26,896 nucleotides of DNA, taken from assembly GCA_041687115.1 (NCBI GenBank), contig JAWLCP010000035.1, forward strand, positions 1 to 26,896, in the 5' to 3' direction. The first letter of the stretch is position 1; every line of letters begins with the position of its first letter. Source of the stretch: SKLM01 sp041687115 (GTDB lineage Bacteria > Chloroflexota > Anaerolineae > B4-G1). The notes under the pieces were generated by a model. It was not told the origin of the DNA. It did no database searches and was given only the letters and a program-made list of their open reading frames with translations. Positions 16,474 through 24,467 of this stretch are shown here, in pieces. A program made the translations under genes and the position numbers.

Positions 16474-16490
16474 AGCGCGCGCCCCGCGCT
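16474..16490 (-). terminator. Small GC hairpin at the feoB stop codon
   Basis: AGCGCG (16474-16479) pairs with CGCGCT (16485-16490) around a 5-nt loop, overlapping the feoB stop. There is no T-run; a weak terminator at best. Confidence 0.25.
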
Positions 16491-18555
16491 AGGGCTGGAA
16501 CCCCAGCAGCTGTCCCCCCTGATAGACCAGGAAGGTGATGACACTCGCTGTCGTCAGCGGCACCAGGATCCCCATCAACGTCCATTTGAGACTGCGTGTC
16601 TCCTTCCAGATGGCCCAGAGCGTGACCAGACAGGGCAGGTAGAGCATGAAGAACACCACAAACGTGTACGACGACAGGGGTCCCCATACCTGAGGCAGGG
16701 TGTCCAGCACCCTCTCAGATTCCACCAGGGTGGTCTGAAGTCCGTACGTCATCGCCAGCGCGGGGATGACGATCTCCTTGGCGGGCAGCGTGAACAGCAG
16801 AGCTGTGATCATCTCGCCGCTCAGCCCGAAGATCCGGCCCGGCGGCGCCAACGTCCGCACGAGCCAGCCGACCGCCGTCTGTTCGAAGGGAGCCCCAGGC
16901 GGCAGGTTGCCCAAGACCCAGATCAGGACCGAGGCGGGCCCTGCGAACTCCACCGCTCGCCACATGGTGTGGGCTACTCTGTCCACCAACGCCCGCCATG
17001 CAACCTGTCCCCACTTCGGTTTGCGGTACGGAGGCATTTCCAGCACAAAACCTCCTGGCTCGCCCCGGAAGAGGGTTCTGTTCAGGACCAGCGTGGCCAC
17101 GGAAGCTGCCCCCAGGCTGAGCACGACCAGTGAGAGCATAACTGGAAGCGCCCGGTCGCCGAAGAGAGCGATGACCAGCGCCACACCCGCGCCGTAGCCG
17201 CCGCTGCAGATGATCAGCGGGCTGGTCAGGATGGCCGCCAACCGGACCTTCTTGTTCTCAATGATCCGCGAGGCCATCACCCCCGTCACGTTGCACCCAA
17301 ATGACATGCCCCACGTCAGCGTCTGCTTCCCTTGAGATCCTAACGCCTGCATAGGGCGGTCCAGATTGAACGCCACCCGGGGCAACAAACCCACATCCTC
17401 CAGCAGCGCGAAGACGGTGAAGAGGATGGTCATGGGTGGCAACATGACAGCCACGACCGTTCCTAACCCGACGAGGAGCCCATCCACCAGCGCGCCGATC
17501 ACCCACCACGGGGCCTGCATTCTCGTCAGCCAGGCTCGGGCAATCCCCGTCAACCAGGAGAGGCCGGCCTCCAGCCATTCCCCGGCGATCTCGCCCCCCT
17601 GGATGGTGATCCAGAAGACGGCGAGGAATACGGCCACTGTGATAGGCCACGACCAGATGCGGTGGGTCACGACCCGATCGATCCGCTCCGTCAGGCTTTC
17701 CTTGTCCCGCCTCACGCGGCGGGCGACCCGGTGCACCACGTCGTGAGCGAACTCATAGCGCCGACGGATGATCTCCACCTTGGCGTCTGGCCGGATCTCC
17801 TCGCGCATGCGGACAGCCTGCCGCAGGACCGTCTGCAAGGCCTCCGGAGGGACCGACGGAACGGTCAACCCCAGACCGGTCAGGTCCCCTTGTTTGAAGG
17901 CCTCCACGATCTCGGGGTCGTCCTCGAGGAGCTTGACCGCCACCCAGCGGCTTCGGTCCTCGATGCCGATCTGGCGCAGGTCCTCTTGCAGAGTATCGAT
18001 GTACCCTTCGACGGTCACCCCATATTCGACGGCTGCGGGTTCGGGCCGGCGACGTCCCTCGGCCACATCCACGATCGTCTCCACCAGCTCGGGAAGCCCC
18101 TGCTCCTCTGTGGCCACGGTGGGCACCACAGGCACGCCCAGATCCGCCGCCAGCCTCTTGACATCTATTTCCCATCCCCCTCGCTTGACCTCGTCCATCA
18201 AGTTGAGGGCGATCACCACTTGGTCGGTCAGCTCCAGAATCTGCAGTGTCAGGTTGAGGTTCCGCTCCAGCGCGGTGGCGTCTACGACGTCCACCACCAC
18301 GTCTGGCTCGCCGGAGAGGATGTAGTCTCTGGCGATGACCTCCTCGGGCGATTGCGCCGCCAGGCTGTAGGTGCCGGGCAGATCCACCAGACGAATCTCT
18401 CGACCCTGGTGGATGAAGGTTCCCTGGGCCCGCTCCACAGTCTTGCCTGGCCAGTTGCCCACGTGCTGTCGGCTTCCGGTCAGGGCATTGAAGATCACAC
18501 TCTTCCCCACGTTGGGGTTGCCTGCAACACCAACCGTGATTGTCCCCTTATCCAC
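16489..18555 (-). CDS. feoB: Ferrous iron transporter FeoB
   Basis: 688 aa. FeoB imports Fe(II) through the cytoplasmic membrane under control of an N-terminal G domain. The G motifs are visible: G1 GNPNVGKS (residues 12-19), switch Thr in PGKTVE, G3 DLPG (58-61), and G4 NLMD (118-121). A helical regulatory region follows (to ~290). The membrane part (~295-688) has the two Gate regions: GMSFGCNVTGVMASR with a conserved Cys, and the LEMPPYRKPKW motif before the second Gate. It is slightly shorter than the ~770-aa E. coli protein, and both ends look complete. Its ATG overlaps the end of the upstream FeoA/DtxR-type gene by 8 bp, so translation is probably coupled, which ties iron uptake to that regulator. 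Confidence 0.95.
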   Translation of the reverse strand: MDKGTITVGVAGNPNVGKSVIFNALTGSRQHVGNWPGKTVERAQGTFIHQGREIRLVDLPGTYSLAAQSPEEVIARDYILSGEPDVVVDVVDATALERNLNLTLQILELTDQVVIALNLMDEVKRGGWEIDVKRLAADLGVPVVPTVATEEQGLPELVETIVDVAEGRRRPEPAAVEYGVTVEGYIDTLQEDLRQIGIEDRSRWVAVKLLEDDPEIVEAFKQGDLTGLGLTVPSVPPEALQTVLRQAVRMREEIRPDAKVEIIRRRYEFAHDVVHRVARRVRRDKESLTERIDRVVTHRIWSWPITVAVFLAVFWITIQGGEIAGEWLEAGLSWLTGIARAWLTRMQAPWWVIGALVDGLLVGLGTVVAVMLPPMTILFTVFALLEDVGLLPRVAFNLDRPMQALGSQGKQTLTWGMSFGCNVTGVMASRIIENKKVRLAAILTSPLIICSGGYGAGVALVIALFGDRALPVMLSLVVLSLGAASVATLVLNRTLFRGEPGGFVLEMPPYRKPKWGQVAWRALVDRVAHTMWRAVEFAGPASVLIWVLGNLPPGAPFEQTAVGWLVRTLAPPGRIFGLSGEMITALLFTLPAKEIVIPALAMTYGLQTTLVESERVLDTLPQVWGPLSSYTFVVFFMLYLPCLVTLWAIWKETRSLKWTLMGILVPLTTASVITFLVYQGGQLLGFQP

Positions 18556-19567
18556 TCTCGACCTCGTCCACCATGACGCTGTTCGCGTCCGTGCGGCGCA
18601 TGGCCACCCCCGTGCCCTTGACGCGATACTCGATTGGGTCGCCCAAGGACGCTCTCCGCATTACAGTCACCTCAGCGCCGGGGACGAAGCCCATGTCCAA
18701 CATGCGCCTCTGATGCTTCCCACCCCCTTTGACCTCCACGACCCGTGCACGAGCACCCACCGGGAGTCTCCCCAGCTCCAGAGGCAAGGCGGGTGCCGCC
18801 ACCACAAACACGTGGTCCGCGGCGACCGAGGCCAACGGAATGACCCTGCTGTCGACCCGCACATTCACGAGATCGCCTTGACAGTCCACCACTTCGATGT
18901 CTACGCCGGGCTTGAGCCCCAGCGCCACCAGCTGCGCCAGCAACGGAGGTGAGTCGTCGTCGAGGCAGACGATCTGGAAGCGATCCCCTGATTCCGCCGC
19001 CTCCCACAGCGGACGGCCCGGCGACGACGGCACTCCGCACTTCGGAGCCGGAATCGCGTGCCCGTGGGGATCCCATGCCGGGTACCCCAACTTCGCGTCC
19101 AGTCGCTCCAGCTCCTGCGGGGTCGTGCTGTGCTCCCGGCGGTGGGCTTCATCGTGGACCGCGTCGAGGGGCATTCCCTCTCGGTCCACCAGATACCGCT
19201 CCCAGAGCCGGTGAGCGCGGATCAGGTCTTGAGCGCGCACCTTGCCCTCTTCGGTCAGCCGCCTGCGGCCTTCCTCATCCTCTTTCACCCATCCGAAATC
19301 CCGCAGGGCCTCCATCCCCTGCTTGGCCTGGGCTTCGGATAGACCCACCGTGCGCGCCAAGTCCTCGACACGGAGAACGCCGACTCTCTTCTCTTGAGCG
19401 TACGCTGCCTTGAGCGCGTCCTCTGCCTCCATCCGCGCATAGCGCGAGGCGGAGCTCCCCGGCGGCTCCGCTTTCTCTCGCCGCCGGAATCGCGTCCAAA
19501 GCAAGAGAATCAGCAGCAGGAAGGAGAGGCCGGGCCAGAACCACTGAGAAATGTCTGAGATATCCAT
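18548..19567 (-). CDS. Membrane-anchored DtxR-type regulator fused to two FeoA domains
   Basis: 339 aa with an unusual order of parts. Residues ~7-26 form a transmembrane segment followed by RFRRR (cytoplasmic side). Residues ~45-110 are a winged helix with the DtxR/MntR pattern ending LTEEGKVRAQDLIRAHRLWERYL. Residues ~115-150 are the metal/dimer region: H119, E123, H138, H142, E145, H146 align with the DtxR ligands H79, E83, H98, C102, E105, H106, so the primary-site Cys is His here. Two FeoA/SH3-like domains follow (~193-256 and ~264-336, the second with LDMGFVPGAEVTVMRR). FeoA normally assists FeoB, and feoB starts inside the end of this gene. The protein could sense metal, regulate from the membrane and act on FeoB directly; this is inferred. 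Whether it still binds DNA is uncertain. Confidence 0.85.
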   Translation of the reverse strand: MDISDISQWFWPGLSFLLLILLLWTRFRRREKAEPPGSSASRYARMEAEDALKAAYAQEKRVGVLRVEDLARTVGLSEAQAKQGMEALRDFGWVKEDEEGRRRLTEEGKVRAQDLIRAHRLWERYLVDREGMPLDAVHDEAHRREHSTTPQELERLDAKLGYPAWDPHGHAIPAPKCGVPSSPGRPLWEAAESGDRFQIVCLDDDSPPLLAQLVALGLKPGVDIEVVDCQGDLVNVRVDSRVIPLASVAADHVFVVAAPALPLELGRLPVGARARVVEVKGGGKHQRRMLDMGFVPGAEVTVMRRASLGDPIEYRVKGTGVAMRRTDANSVMVDEVESG

Positions 19568-19653
19568 CTTCTTTCCCTTCTGAGCACACCAGCTTGCCCC
19601 GACTGCTTTTTACCGCCGACAGCATGTCTACGCCCGCCCCCGGTTGCTCTCGA

Positions 19654-19665
19654 CGTCACTCGACA
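19654..19665 (-). promoter_or_regulatory. Candidate DtxR-family operator upstream of the FeoA/DtxR fusion gene
   Basis: The minus strand reads TGTCGAGTGACG, 10 of 12 identical to TGTCAAGTGACA at 25275-25286 in front of the other DtxR-family gene. A wider inverted repeat GCATGTC (19622-19628) with GACATGC (19662-19668) and a direct CTCGAC repeat spaced 10 bp (19649, 19659) overlap it. Confidence 0.35.
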
Positions 19666-19742
19666 TGCAGATCCCACGTGCGGAAACTGGCCCCCTGCTC
19701 GGTGATGTAAGGCCAAACCGAAACTGATGTGCTGAGCGCGAG

Positions 19743-20423
19743 TCAGTGGTGAGGAGCCCTGTCCGCTGTGACAAGGCTCTCCACGAGCAGTCGCTGGAAA
19801 CGCTCCAGCGTGACCGGCTCGAACGTCACCTCCAGGCCTGTCCAATCGAACAGCTCCAGGATTTCCTCGGGGTGTTCGGCCATGTATGTGTCGCCGTAAT
19901 CCAGGCTGTCCAGCACGACGATCTTGTCGTAGAACCCTGGGAAGTTCGCGTTCGCATCGGCCTCGTCCCAGCCGAAGTACGTCTGGTACACCGTCTTCCA
20001 GCTTCGAAGCCAGCCCGGTGTAAACCACAACACCTTCTTCTCTCTTCCCCCGCTGATGCGCTGTCGATCCTCAACGTCCGCTACCATATCGTACCCGTAG
20101 TCGCCCTGCACGCGGACGATCCCGTCACCGTGGTTCTCGAGGATCGAGTCAACCCGCTTGAGTGGCTCATCGGTGCTGGTGTAGCACTTCTTCCCGTAGG
20201 CCACGATGATCTTGTGGTCGGGACACCACTCCCTCGCCTGATCCAATCGTCTGAGAAGGTGCTCTTCCAGCTTGTCCGGCACGGCGTGCAACCCCGGTGG
20301 TGTAAACAGCACCCGACGGGGTTTCATGAAGCCGGTTTCCATCAGATGCGTTATCTCCGGGTGCAGCATCCCACAGGACACAATGCACCGGTCCTCAAAC
20401 CCTGGGTGGGTCATCTCAGCCAT
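19743..20423 (-). CDS. DUF1638 family protein
   Basis: 226 aa from the ATG at 20423, chosen because a GAGGAGA ribosome site lies just upstream on the minus strand; the longer frame to 20501 is not supported. Recognised by the DUF1638 pattern: an early Cys in CIVSCGMLHPEI (C17), the LHAVPDKLEEHL segment, KIIVAYGKKCY with C80, and VLWFTPGW (residues ~131-138) followed by an aromatic-rich helix and LDSLDYGD. Two conserved cysteines suggest cofactor or metal binding, but no activity is established for the family to my knowledge. In other genomes such genes are often near corrinoid or CO-dehydrogenase/methyl-transfer genes (recalled, not checked). Here it follows cooT by ~126 bp on the same strand, which fits that association. 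Confidence 0.72.
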   Translation of the reverse strand: MAEMTHPGFEDRCIVSCGMLHPEITHLMETGFMKPRRVLFTPPGLHAVPDKLEEHLLRRLDQAREWCPDHKIIVAYGKKCYTSTDEPLKRVDSILENHGDGIVRVQGDYGYDMVADVEDRQRISGGREKKVLWFTPGWLRSWKTVYQTYFGWDEADANANFPGFYDKIVVLDSLDYGDTYMAEHPEEILELFDWTGLEVTFEPVTLERFQRLLVESLVTADRAPHH

Positions 20424-20549
20424 TGTCTTCTCCTCTCCACACTCACGTCGGCCGCTTAGCCCCCTCAATCCCTTGGTCCGACGCTCTGCCAAGCTGGGCA
20501 ACCAGAAATCACGCAGACGATGATGTGGCTGCCGTGCCCCTCTGGCCCC

Positions 20550-20771
20550 CTAGGCGTCCGGTGGCCCCGGGGCTGTCTTGGCCATCACTCGCCTCAGAAC
20601 GATTGAGCTATCCATCAGGTTGATGCTCTTGATCTCCGCCTCAACTAGCCTGCTTTCTCCTATCAGGGTGACCATCTGGAGTCCCCCACCCCTGGGTTCG
20701 ATCCACGCCACGTCGCGCATCACCTCTTCCTGTTGGCCGTCCTCTTCAACATAGACCGTAGCTAAACACAC
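20550..20771 (-). CDS. cooT: CooT-type small nickel-binding protein
   Basis: 73 aa. Matches the CooT family of about 60-70 residues: starts MCLATVYVEEDG with Cys2, the residue reported as the nickel ligand in Rhodospirillum rubrum CooT, followed by MRDVAWIEPRGGG and the beta-strand IKSINLMDSSIVLRRV. CooT helps provide nickel for carbon monoxide dehydrogenase. It starts 11 bp after cooC, almost certainly in the same transcript. The presence of both supports a nickel-enzyme function for the block. The CODH catalytic subunit itself is not in this window. Confidence 0.85.
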   Translation of the reverse strand: MCLATVYVEEDGQQEEVMRDVAWIEPRGGGLQMVTLIGESRLVEAEIKSINLMDSSIVLRRVMAKTAPGPPDA

Positions 20772-20782
20772 ACTCGCCCCCT

Positions 20783-21553
20783 CTACAGCAGCTTGTCCAG
20801 TATGCCGTCTATATCTGCCTTCAGCTCGTTCCTACGGATCGGGCGACCCTCCAGGCCAGACTGGAAAATCTCTGGCTCGTAACCGATCGATCCAATCACA
20901 GCCACACCTCTCCTCTCCAGCTCCTCGCGCAATCTCAGGTCGAGCTCCTCGGACGCGACGTTGTTGAGGACCGTCCACACGTTCTCCATCTGCACCTCAG
21001 CAGCCAACGCATTCATCTTCTCAGCCAGTTCCAGCGAATCCAGCGAGGGCTCGGTCACGATGAGCATGCTGTCGACGCTCGTCTCAACACCCCTGCCGAA
21101 GTGCTCGATACCGGCCTCCATGTCGATGAGTGCCACTTCGTTTTTCCCGAGAGACAGCCTTCCCAGAAACTCCCGGTTCAACACGCCCATCGGGCAGGCG
21201 CACCCCTCAAGCGACTGAAGGATCTTCCCGACGCAGACCAACGCGACGCCGTCTCTGGTCACGATGTATTCACTGGGAATGTCTGCCAGTCGGAACTCCT
21301 CTCGCGTCAGCAAAGTTGGCGGGGAGTCCGATCCCTCTGAGAACGTCTCGAACACCCGGCTCTTCCCCCCCACGAGCTCCAGAAGGGGCGTAGGCCGCCT
21401 GTCCAGGCCCAGCATTCGATACAGCCCTGGGTTTGATTCATCCGAGTCGACGACTAACACTCGGTACCCTCTCTCGCGTATCTCGTTTGCCAGCAGGGCG
21501 ACCATAGAGCTCTTTCCACTGCCGCCCTTTCCGCCTACTGCGATTTTCTTCAT
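20783..21553 (-). CDS. cooC: CooC-type nickel-insertion ATPase
   Basis: 256 aa from the ATG at 21553. A longer frame reaches 21676, but a GAGGAG ribosome site (complement of 21560-21565) 6 nt before 21553 and the conserved N-terminus MKKIAVGGKGGSGKSS fix this start. It is a MinD/SIMIBI-type ATPase with deviant Walker A GKGGSGKSS (residues 9-16) and VVDSDESNPGL (Walker A' / switch region). The Cys-x-Cys motif EGCACPMG (C118, C120) matches the nickel-binding pair of CooC1 in Carboxydothermus. It delivers Ni to the C-cluster of CO dehydrogenase in an ATP-driven dimer. In operon with the ferredoxin (32 bp upstream) and cooT. Confidence 0.9.
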   Translation of the reverse strand: MKKIAVGGKGGSGKSSMVALLANEIRERGYRVLVVDSDESNPGLYRMLGLDRRPTPLLELVGGKSRVFETFSEGSDSPPTLLTREEFRLADIPSEYIVTRDGVALVCVGKILQSLEGCACPMGVLNREFLGRLSLGKNEVALIDMEAGIEHFGRGVETSVDSMLIVTEPSLDSLELAEKMNALAAEVQMENVWTVLNNVASEELDLRLREELERRGVAVIGSIGYEPEIFQSGLEGRPIRRNELKADIDGILDKLL

Positions 21554-21585
21554 GAAGAACTCCTCTAGCTCCATACTTGCTTGCT

Positions 21586-21792
21586 CTACATCATTCGGAT
21601 CGCTTTCAAGGGGCAGGCACGGGTACACACGCCACAACCAACACACATGGCTCCGTTCGGACTCGGGATCTCGCACCGGCCGGCCTGCTTGAGAACCCTA
21701 TTCGGGCAGGCAGATGCAGCCACGCAAATGCCCCCGTCGCACTTCTGAGGGTCGCATCGCCCATAGTCTATCACGGCTATCAGCCTCGGCAT
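21586..21792 (-). CDS. Small two-cluster [4Fe-4S] ferredoxin
   Basis: 68 aa. Two Cys sets are visible: C13-x4-C18-x4-C23-x5-C29-P and C50-x2-C53-x2-C56-x3-C60-P, with an extra C40. The N-terminus MPRLIAVIDYGRCDPQKC resembles the start of the RLI/ABCE1-type ferredoxin domain. The second set is a standard CxxCxxCxxxCP motif; the first is atypically spaced. It probably carries electrons for the adjacent redox module. The ribosome site AGGAAG is 3 nt upstream of the ATG. It lies 121 bp downstream of the large fusion gene and 32 bp upstream of cooC. Confidence 0.85.
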   Translation of the reverse strand: MPRLIAVIDYGRCDPQKCDGGICVAASACPNRVLKQAGRCEIPSPNGAMCVGCGVCTRACPLKAIRMM

Positions 21793-21913
21793 GGTCTTCC
21801 TGTGCTTCCCATGTCTTCGCCGGTCACGGCGTTCCCCGCTTCTGCCGACTTCCTCGGCCCTCTGTGCGCGACCTTACCCGCTTCCTCTCGTTCTCCACCG
21901 AGAAGGTGGTCGA

Positions 21914-23920
21914 TCACCGGTCGTGATCCGCTGGGCAGTTATCGAGGCTCCAGTAGACCACTGGCACGTCAGCCAACTGAACTCCCTGTAGCAGCTTTGG
22001 CAGAAGAACCAGGATCGGGTCGAACGTCGGCCCTCTCACCTTCACTCTGTATGGCTTGCGCGACCCGTTGCTGATTACGTGGAAGCCAAGCTCCCCTCTT
22101 CCGCTCTCCACGAACCGCATCGCCTCTCCCTCCGGCACGGAACTTCGGGGGGAGAACTTCTCTTTGGTAGACCCGTCCGGCAATGTATCCAGGGCTTGCT
22201 GAATCAGCTTGAGGCTCTCTTCTATTTCCAGCCTCCTGACCATCGTTCTGTGATATGCATCCCCTTCCTTAAATGTCGGCACCGAGAAGTCCAGCTCGTC
22301 GTAAGGTGGGTATGGCGTCGCCTTTCTCACGTCGAACCCCACGCCAGAAGCCCTAAGGTTTGGCCCTGTGATGTCGTGGTCTATCGCGACATTGGGGGGT
22401 ATCTTTCCTATCCCCACTGTCCTTGTCTTGAAGGCGGGATTGCCCATAAGGAGGTCGTCGTACCTCTTCAGTCTCCTTCTGAACCAGGTTATCATCTCAG
22501 AGGCCTCTTGCTGAAATCCATGCGGCATGTCCCGTCGTACCCCTCCGGGAACGCAGTATATGTGATAGATCCGACCGCCTGTCAACCTCTCGAGGAGGGC
22601 CAGTATCCTCTCCCGATCTCCCCAGGTGATCCTGTTCACGGTGTCGAACCCTGCTGCGCTTGACATCATCCCCAGGGTGAGCAGATGGCTCTGTATCCTG
22701 GAAAGCTCAGCTTGGATCAGCCGGAGGTAACGGGCCCTCTGCGGAATCTCTATGCCCGCCAGTTCCTCCACCGCGCTGCAGTAGGACAACTCATAAGCCG
22801 CGCCATCAAACACGCAGATGCGTGGAACCAGCATGATGTTCTGATACCACGTCCGGTACTCCATGAGCTTTTCGAATCCCCGGTGTAGATAGCCTACAAC
22901 GGGGTCAGCTTCTTTTACCAGTTCTCCTGTAACTTTCAGGTTTAGAGCGAAGTTGCCCGGGGAGGGATGCTGTGGTCCGAAGGGAATCAGAACCTTGTCC
23001 TCCTTGGGCTTCTCCACACCGACAGGTACAGGTACCCGCCCGGGTCCTACATGGTCGAGCTTTCTTCTTTCCTTGACCTTCTCCTTCTTGCCGGTGTATC
23101 CGTCTTGGATAGCGTTTATGGCTTGAATGACGCCCGCTCCGATGGCTTCGGGCCTGGGGGGGCAACCCGCTATCCATACGTCGACGGGGAGGTATTCGTC
23201 TATGCTCTTTATTGTGTTGTAGCTGTCCCAGTAGGTTCCGCCCCTGGCAGGACAACACCCCAGGGCTATCACGAATCTCGGCCGGGGCATCTGCTCATAG
23301 ATCCTGATGACTCGCTTGAGCGTCTTCCTCGTGACGTATCCCGCGATGATGAATGCATCCGAATGTCGTGGACTGCCCTTTGCCAGAAGCCCGAATCTTT
23401 CCATATCAAACCCGCTGCTGAGCCAGGGGGCGAGCTCTATGAAGCCACATCCTGTGAAGTAGAATATCATCCACAGGCTCTTGGCCCGAGCCCAGCTCAG
23501 GATCCCTCTGGTCTTGGGCCTCTCCGGGGCCGGATTCAGCTCGGGGAATCGAGCCAGCCTCTCGGGCGGATATACAAAGTCCTCCTTGTGCGTGGAAATC
23601 ACCTGGCAGCAGCTAGTCATGTTGAGCGCATCAACTGGACATCTGTCCTCACACAGTCCGCAGAAACTGCATCTGGCATAGTCTATTTGAGGATAGCGCC
23701 CACCTTCCCCTCCCACTGCGCTCTCCACCATCTCGATCGCCTCGTTCGGGCAGATCTTGGCGCAAAGACCGCAGTGGATGCATTTCGCAGGGTCGAGAAT
23801 GTGCCTGCCCCTGAACGCCTCCGAAAGCGGGGATTCGGGAGGGAATCTGTAGGTGATGGGCTTGGTGATGGATTGCTCAGCTCCTGCTTTCAGGACTTTG
23901 ATCAGGTCTGTTAGGACCAT
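21914..23920 (-). CDS. NuoI-NuoB-NuoD triple fusion: complex-I / [NiFe]-hydrogenase-like core subunit
   Basis: 668 aa in one uninterrupted frame. Residues ~35-105: two-cluster ferredoxin (NuoI/CooX type), C47-C50-C53-C57 and C84-C87-C90-C94. Residues ~145-275: NuoB/small hydrogenase subunit type, with C158 in FTGCGFIEL, C222-C223 in LGCCPARGG and C253 in AGCPP. Residues ~305-668: NuoD/large-subunit type with GPQHPS (315-320), GYLHRGFEKL, PRICVFD (C369, D372) and the C-terminal SLDNCPADHDR (C662, D665). Hydrogenases have CxxC at both nickel sites; here both read CxxD. The complex-I quinone-site R-(M/L)-D-Y reads R-I-C-V, so it is neither canonical enzyme. It ends right after the second motif with no cleavable tail. 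The start at 23920 overlaps the NuoC-like gene by 44 bp, with GAGGGG upstream. Soluble and cytoplasmic by lack of any membrane segment. The natural electron acceptor is unknown. Confidence 0.9.
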   Translation of the reverse strand: MVLTDLIKVLKAGAEQSITKPITYRFPPESPLSEAFRGRHILDPAKCIHCGLCAKICPNEAIEMVESAVGGEGGRYPQIDYARCSFCGLCEDRCPVDALNMTSCCQVISTHKEDFVYPPERLARFPELNPAPERPKTRGILSWARAKSLWMIFYFTGCGFIELAPWLSSGFDMERFGLLAKGSPRHSDAFIIAGYVTRKTLKRVIRIYEQMPRPRFVIALGCCPARGGTYWDSYNTIKSIDEYLPVDVWIAGCPPRPEAIGAGVIQAINAIQDGYTGKKEKVKERRKLDHVGPGRVPVPVGVEKPKEDKVLIPFGPQHPSPGNFALNLKVTGELVKEADPVVGYLHRGFEKLMEYRTWYQNIMLVPRICVFDGAAYELSYCSAVEELAGIEIPQRARYLRLIQAELSRIQSHLLTLGMMSSAAGFDTVNRITWGDRERILALLERLTGGRIYHIYCVPGGVRRDMPHGFQQEASEMITWFRRRLKRYDDLLMGNPAFKTRTVGIGKIPPNVAIDHDITGPNLRASGVGFDVRKATPYPPYDELDFSVPTFKEGDAYHRTMVRRLEIEESLKLIQQALDTLPDGSTKEKFSPRSSVPEGEAMRFVESGRGELGFHVISNGSRKPYRVKVRGPTFDPILVLLPKLLQGVQLADVPVVYWSLDNCPADHDR

Positions 23921-24362
23921 GTTCGTCCCCCTCTTGAGGTGCGGACAAGGTGAAGTTCTTCTTCACGTATTCTCTCCAGTTGCAGTCCTTCCGGAACGGT
24001 GGAGGGCCGATCCAGTCTTCCAAGAACAAGGGCCGTAACATCGCATTGCCGTCGAAGTCTATACCGAAGAGCTCCCACACCTCCCTTTCATGCATCGGAG
24101 CATTCAGCCATATCCCGGACAGGCTCGCGATTCTGGGGTCGTCTCTCCGGATGTAGGTGGTTACTTCGACGTACCTATTCTCGTCCAGGCTGTGGACAAC
24201 GAAGTATACCTCGTACGTCCCTTCCTCTATCCAGTCCACAGCGCTTACGGTCAGCAGCCTCTGGAACCCCTTCTCCTTCAGGCGTTTGGCGACCCCGAGG
24301 TAGTCTTCCTTCGAGACCTCGATTCGACCCACGTCTCTGCCCGCGTTCGCGCCTGCCGTCAC
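23877..24362 (-). CDS. NuoC-like subunit (30-kDa subunit type, group 4 hydrogenase/complex I)
   Basis: 161 aa from a GTG at 24362, supported by GGAGG 5 nt upstream on the minus strand. The family signature HEREVWELFGIDFDGN (residues ~91-106), then LRPLFL and PFRKD, is clear. NuoC/CooU-type proteins have no cofactor; they dock on the NuoD and NuoB parts of the enzyme. The last ~15 residues (GDEHGPNRPDQSPESRS) are encoded in the overlap with the fusion gene and are probably not structured. Being the only other complex-I-type subunit here, it completes a C+B+D+I peripheral core. The DtxR-type regulator gene ends 105 bp upstream on the same strand, so that regulator could be co-transcribed with this operon. 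Confidence 0.88.
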   Translation of the reverse strand: MTAGANAGRDVGRIEVSKEDYLGVAKRLKEKGFQRLLTVSAVDWIEEGTYEVYFVVHSLDENRYVEVTTYIRRDDPRIASLSGIWLNAPMHEREVWELFGIDFDGNAMLRPLFLEDWIGPPPFRKDCNWREYVKKNFTLSAPQEGDEHGPNRPDQSPESRS

Positions 24363-24467
24363 TTCGTCCTCCGTCGCCGGGACCGGCCTATGCTTGTCTC
24401 CTCCACTGTCCTCCCTAGCGTGACCGGCAGCCGGCTGTGTGCTGGCACGCCGTGAGTCACGATTTTC

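Noticed and set aside
21914..23920. Interpretation of the fusion as an ordinary complex I or ordinary hydrogenase
   Set aside because: Nickel CxxC pairs are incomplete, the complex-I quinone motif is missing, and no membrane subunits adjoin, so neither standard label fits.
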